Assembly (NCBI GenBank): GCA_036378735.1
Contig: DASUVX010000083.1
Coordinates: 1 to 22,387, forward strand
Source: GCA-003244245 sp036378735
Lineage (GTDB): Bacteria; Actinomycetota; Actinomycetes; Mycobacteriales; Pseudonocardiaceae
Reading direction: 5' to 3'
DNA: 22,387 nucleotides
Positions 21,151-22,387 of the stretch are shown in pieces. Below the pieces are notes generated by a model, which was not told the DNA's origin, searched no databases, and saw only the letters and a list, made by a program, of their open reading frames with translations. Numbering within the stretch: the first letter of the stretch is position 1; each line of letters opens with the position of its first letter. A program made the position numbers and the translations under genes.

Positions 21151-22387
21151 CTACTCGGTGGGGCTCGCTTCCGGATGCCCGCCGCCGGCCATCACCGGAA
21201 GCTCGCAGGACACCGTAGTGCCGTCGCCTACCGGGCTGTGCACGGAGAACGTCCCGCCCAGCGCCTCGATGCGGTCCTTGAGCCCGAGCAGCCCGGAGCC
21301 CCGCACCGGGTCGGCGCCACCGATACCGTCGTCACGCACACGCAGCCGGAGCGTGCCGCCGGAGGTCTCCGCGTCCACCTCGACAACCGAGGCGCGCGCG
21401 TGCTTCGCGGCATTGGCGAGCATCTCCGAGACGACGTAGTAGGCGCCCACTTCGATGGGCTCGGGAAGCCGGCCGTCGACCCGCACATCCACTTCCACCG
21501 GGACGGCCGAGCGTCGCCCGAGCGCGCGCAGCGCCGGGCGCAGGCCCGCTCTGGACAGGATCGCCGGGTGGATGCCCCGGGAGATCTCCCGCAGGTCATC
21601 GATCACGCCCATGAGTTCCGCGGCTACGCTCGCGATCTCGGTGCGGAGCTCGTCACGTTCGGAGGATTCTGCCGCCGCCGAACGCAGCTTGAGTGCCAGC
21701 GCGACGAGGCGTTGCTGCGCGCCGTCGTGCAGATCGCGCTCGATGCGCCGCCGGGTCTCATCGGATGCGGCGACGATTCGCGCGCGGGAGCTCATCAGCT
21801 CAGCCCGGCTTTGCGCGTTGGCGACCGCCGTCGCGACCAGGTCGGTAAACCCCGTCATCCGCTGCTCGGTGTCAGGCGGCAGCGGCCCCTCCTCCGATCC
21901 GAGAGCAATTGCTCCCCATAACCGGCCATCGACGTGAACCGGTACCGCAACCGCAGTCCGCAGGCCTTCGCCCAGATAGGGCTCCCCACCCGGGATGTCG
22001 CGGTAGTCATCGACCCGGGCGGCCCGCTCGGTACGCCGGATGGTCGCGGCCAGCCCGGCCGCGGGTAGCCCTTCCAGCGTTCGGCGGCGCGGACGTGGAG
22101 GACTAGTTGTTCCCTCGTTGGCGACCAGTGTCACCGTCCCGTCGAGCTCATACCTGATCATCCGGGCGGTGCCCCCACCGAAGTGGCGCAACGCTTCCTT
22201 GGTCACCGCCGCGAACACCGCCTCGGGCGCTTCGCCCCGGGCGACCAGCATGGCCAGGCGGCGCAAGGACGCCTGGGTGTCGGCCAGTTCGCGCAGTTTC
22301 TGCGCGGCCTCGGCGTTGGCGATCGCCATCGCGGCCAGCTCCATGAAATCCGCCATGCGTGACTCGGTGCCCGCTGGGAAGTCCTCC
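21151..22387 (-). CDS. GAF-domain sensor histidine kinase, N-terminus outside the window
   Basis: The frame is open to the window edge, so about 411 C-terminal residues are visible. It begins with the end of one GAF module (EDFPAGTESRMADFMELAAM), then a complete GAF module (from QASLRRLAMLVARGEAP to RLWGAIALGSEEGPLPPDTE). The HisKA_3 helix has RRRIERDLHDGAQQRLVALA with the phospho-acceptor His. The ATPase domain has SEMLANAAKHARAS, DDGIGGADP and GSGLLGLKDRIEALGG. It is a paralogue of the tetra-GAF kinase at 10752-13859: the kinase core and the module linker agree closely. No response regulator is visible next to it. It precedes the multicopper oxidase by 27 bases. Confidence 0.92.
   Translation of the reverse strand, partial: EDFPAGTESRMADFMELAAMAIANAEAAQKLRELADTQASLRRLAMLVARGEAPEAVFAAVTKEALRHFGGGTARMIRYELDGTVTLVANEGTTSPPRPRRRTLEGLPAAGLAATIRRTERAARVDDYRDIPGGEPYLGEGLRTAVAVPVHVDGRLWGAIALGSEEGPLPPDTEQRMTGFTDLVATAVANAQSRAELMSSRARIVAASDETRRRIERDLHDGAQQRLVALALKLRSAAAESSERDELRTEIASVAAELMGVIDDLREISRGIHPAILSRAGLRPALRALGRRSAVPVEVDVRVDGRLPEPIEVGAYYVVSEMLANAAKHARASVVEVDAETSGGTLRLRVRDDGIGGADPVRGSGLLGLKDRIEALGGTFSVHSPVGDGTTVSCELPVMAGGGHPEASPTE

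Overview
The window is high-GC chromosomal DNA from an actinomycete, most likely a Pseudonocardiales-type organism (inference). The tRNA Glu-Asp-Phe cluster, the neighbourhood of a PASTA-type bifunctional PBP (PonA2-like), GatB/YqeY and metallophosphoesterase, the C/G-rich third codon positions, and several probably leaderless TANNCT promoters all fit Actinobacteria. The species cannot be fixed from this sequence.

Layout. 1-270: three tRNA genes on the minus strand. 379-661: a small conserved protein whose 3' end lies in a 16-bp tandem repeat. 813-3861: a two-gene minus-strand unit of an 87-aa protein and a 921-aa FAD/Fe-S oxidoreductase. 3992-7990: housekeeping block of ponA2 (+), gatB/yqeY (-) and a metallophosphoesterase (+); a perfect 22-bp inverted repeat lies between the convergent ponA2 and yqeY. 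8008-8081: tRNA-Pro(CGG). 8082-10661: a decayed integrative element beside that tRNA, with a tyrosine-recombinase C-terminus, an apparently intact DDE insertion sequence and fragments of IS6-type transposases.

10752-15452: a minus-strand signalling operon in the order receiver-only response regulator, FIST sensor (split into two overlapping frames), and a 1035-aa histidine kinase with four tandem GAF-type modules. 15453-16071: regulatory DNA, a possible 23-codon ORF and a frameshifted DUF7455-type zinc-ribbon gene. 16072-17102: a COG4280-type membrane protein with an internal duplication carrying ExxE motifs, translationally coupled to a small His-tailed membrane protein. 17203-17901: an aquaporin without the usual selectivity-filter arginine. 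17995-18660: a broken HtrA-type protease gene. 18701-19585: a 3-hydroxyisobutyrate-dehydrogenase-family enzyme. 19732-22387: a lipoprotein multicopper oxidase preceded on the same strand by a second GAF histidine kinase that runs off the window.

How the genes may work together. The receiver/FIST/tetra-GAF-kinase operon is the best candidate for a little-described signalling system: it joins a cytosolic ligand sensor, a multi-input kinase and a receiver with no output domain. The second kinase is close enough to the multicopper oxidase to share a transcript. The ExxE permease-like protein, the His-tailed partner and the multicopper oxidase could together concern metal handling, but that is inference. 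The region has many decayed genes (integrase, IS6 fragments, HtrA, DUF7455, split FIST), so it looks like an accessory zone with recent gene loss next to a conserved core block.
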